Below, one piece after another: positions 5,981 through 7,248 of a DNA stretch of 7,248 bases. The stretch lies in contig CAZIYW010000179.1 of assembly GCA_964543525.1 (NCBI GenBank), positions 1-7,248 of the forward strand, in the 5' to 3' direction. A program made the position numbers and the translations under genes. The notes under the pieces are model-generated. The model had not been told where the DNA came from, did not search any database, and saw nothing but the letters and a program-made list of their open reading frames with translations. This DNA comes from CBDVBE01 sp964543525. Lineage in GTDB: Bacteria > Fibrobacterota > Chitinivibrionia > Chitinivibrionales > JANQEN01. Each line of letters begins with the position of its first letter. The stretch's first letter is position 1.

Positions 5981-7248
5981 TTAACGGATCTGAAACCCTG
6001 ACAAATAATGTGTAAAAGAATAATTGATAATTTTAATTACCAGCTCATCCTCAAAGGCCTCATTTCTAACGGCAAACAGTATCCCCTGCATAACATAAAA
6101 AGACCAGTTGAAATAATTGGAATGCAATTTCCACTTTGTCTGTTCCAGAGTGAAAAGTTTATTATTCAATAATATCGCACAGTCATCACGCGACAGTTTT
6201 CCCTTTCTAAAATAATGTAACGATTCATTCAGCTCCTGTAACGTTGTATATACCAGTATCGAAGGTGCAAAATCCTTGTTGTAACCACCGTTATCTGCAT
6301 GCACTTTGAGATCGATATATTTTCTTAATGATTCCTTCCGCACATTATTCATGGTAGAGAAACCGGCCTGAACAGCAATATCCTTTGAGCGGGCTGGACG
6401 GCCATGCAGTCGTATAAAAAGAGGTTTTACATACTTGGGCGGCAAATCTCGTATAAAAATTTTATTATCTTTCCGGATTCCACCGGAGACATTACCGACA
6501 GTCACTCCGGAAGGCAGGTCCAGCTCAAGATAAATATCTTTATATGCAATAGATTTGATTAACGTCACCTCTTTGTTAACAATTTTCAACAGCTGATTAA
6601 TATCATCTCTTTTCAGCAAACAGGCATTGCCGCCGGTTTGTGCAGCACATTGTATCATGAATTCATCATTAAAATGATAATCATAACCAGTGGTAGTCAC
6701 ATGGGCATTATATTTGTCTGAAACAGCGACAATTTTTTTCAACAGTTTTCCGAATCGGTAACTCCCTTATTTGGATTACCATTTGAAATAAGAATTTATG
6801 TAGGTATAGGCATTGTTCCTTGTGCCGGATTGCGCCAGTTGTCCTTCGATTTTATCTATAGCCAGCGATAAATCCCGTTTATGCCCATAGGTAATCAAGT
6901 CAACCGCCCGCTCCGCTATCTTTCTGTTATTGCCAATAAGCTGTTTTAAGGGTACTTTTACTTCCGGAGTTCCCGCATAGGAAATCACACTCAACAAATC
7001 ATTATTTGTTAACAGCGACAGGGACTGAATAACCGATTTTTTCGCCAGACCTAAAGGAATTCCCGACATCTGCTGCGACGCATCCATACAGAAAATAAGT
7101 CGTAAAGGGCTTTCATGAAGTGATGATGATTTTTCTGATATAGTCACTACCTGAAGAAGCTGAGTTGATTCATTTTCAGGCCAGGCATTGTATAAAAACC
7201 CACCCTCTATACGTAAATCATCTAAAGGATATGCCGGGAAATGGGATA
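5981..7248 (-). pseudogene. vWA domain protein, 5' end outside window, two compensating frameshifts
   Basis: One reading frame is open from the right edge down to about 6797 and again from 6745 to the stop TAA at 5981. Between them are two in-frame TAA codons (6778-6776 and 6769-6767). The missing piece lies in the next frame (6793-6748) and reads ILISNGNPNKGVTDSE, exactly the vWA strand and loop expected there. One extra base near 6797-6793 (AAATT run) and one missing A in the run at 6749-6746 restore a continuous protein of at least 420 residues. Its order is: an N-terminal segment with PLDDLRIEGGFLYNAWPENE, the vWA domain (LRLIFCMDASQQMSG to NAHVTTTGYDYHFNDEFM), then a beta-rich and a helical C-terminus similar to YfbK-type vWA proteins. 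The MIDAS residues are degraded (DASQQ, GHKRD, SNG). GTG at 7147 is an internal codon, because homology continues upstream to the edge. The indels may be real decay or homopolymer errors. Confidence 0.75.

Noticed and set aside
6739..6800. Programmed ribosomal frameshifting in the vWA gene
   Set aside because: It would need a +1 and then a -1 shift within about 50 bases, with no slippery site or downstream structure recognised. Indels in short A runs are simpler.

Overview
The window carries six loci. In order they are: a decayed insertion-sequence transposase at the left edge; a DUF819 membrane protein gene with an in-frame amber codon; a minus-strand pair made of a lipoprotein and a GTPase-less YchF-like protein; a large FapA (DUF342) protein on the plus strand; and a minus-strand von Willebrand factor A (vWA) protein gene that runs off the right edge and is broken by two frameshifts. 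No rRNA, tRNA or CRISPR array was seen.

The host looks like a Gram-negative-type bacterium. The lipoprotein has a classical lipobox with Gln at +2, which predicts outer-membrane sorting, and FapA/DUF342 proteins are common in flagellated or signalling-rich bacteria. Base composition is moderate to slightly AT-rich. TAA and TAG are both used as stops. I cannot name the taxon from the sequence; an environmental lineage with diverse accessory families (for example around Fibrobacterota) is only a guess.

Layout. 1-151 (minus) is an internally deleted IS1595-family transposase. 152-419 has no supported gene. 420-1664 (plus) is the DUF819 gene, full length for its family but with TAG at codon 38. 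A terminator hairpin at 1660-1698 serves the minus-strand lipoprotein gene (1769-2575). Upstream of that gene, on the same strand, is the YchF-like gene (2696-3385). A 210-base divergent spacer separates it from the FapA gene (3596-5893), which has a candidate extended -10 promoter. FapA and the vWA gene (5981 to the right edge, minus) converge across 87 bases with no clear terminator.

The genes do not form one obvious pathway. The most informative points are: a YchF homologue that keeps the coiled-coil trace and the TGS domain but has none of the GTPase motifs; a FapA protein with a DUF3391-like front end, an acidic linker and a duplicated FapA N-terminal region; a vWA domain that has lost its metal-binding (MIDAS) residues; and three disrupted genes (transposase, DUF819, vWA) in about 7 kb, which suggests either local gene decay or, for the vWA indels, sequencing error. 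I did not find a convincing new multi-gene system.
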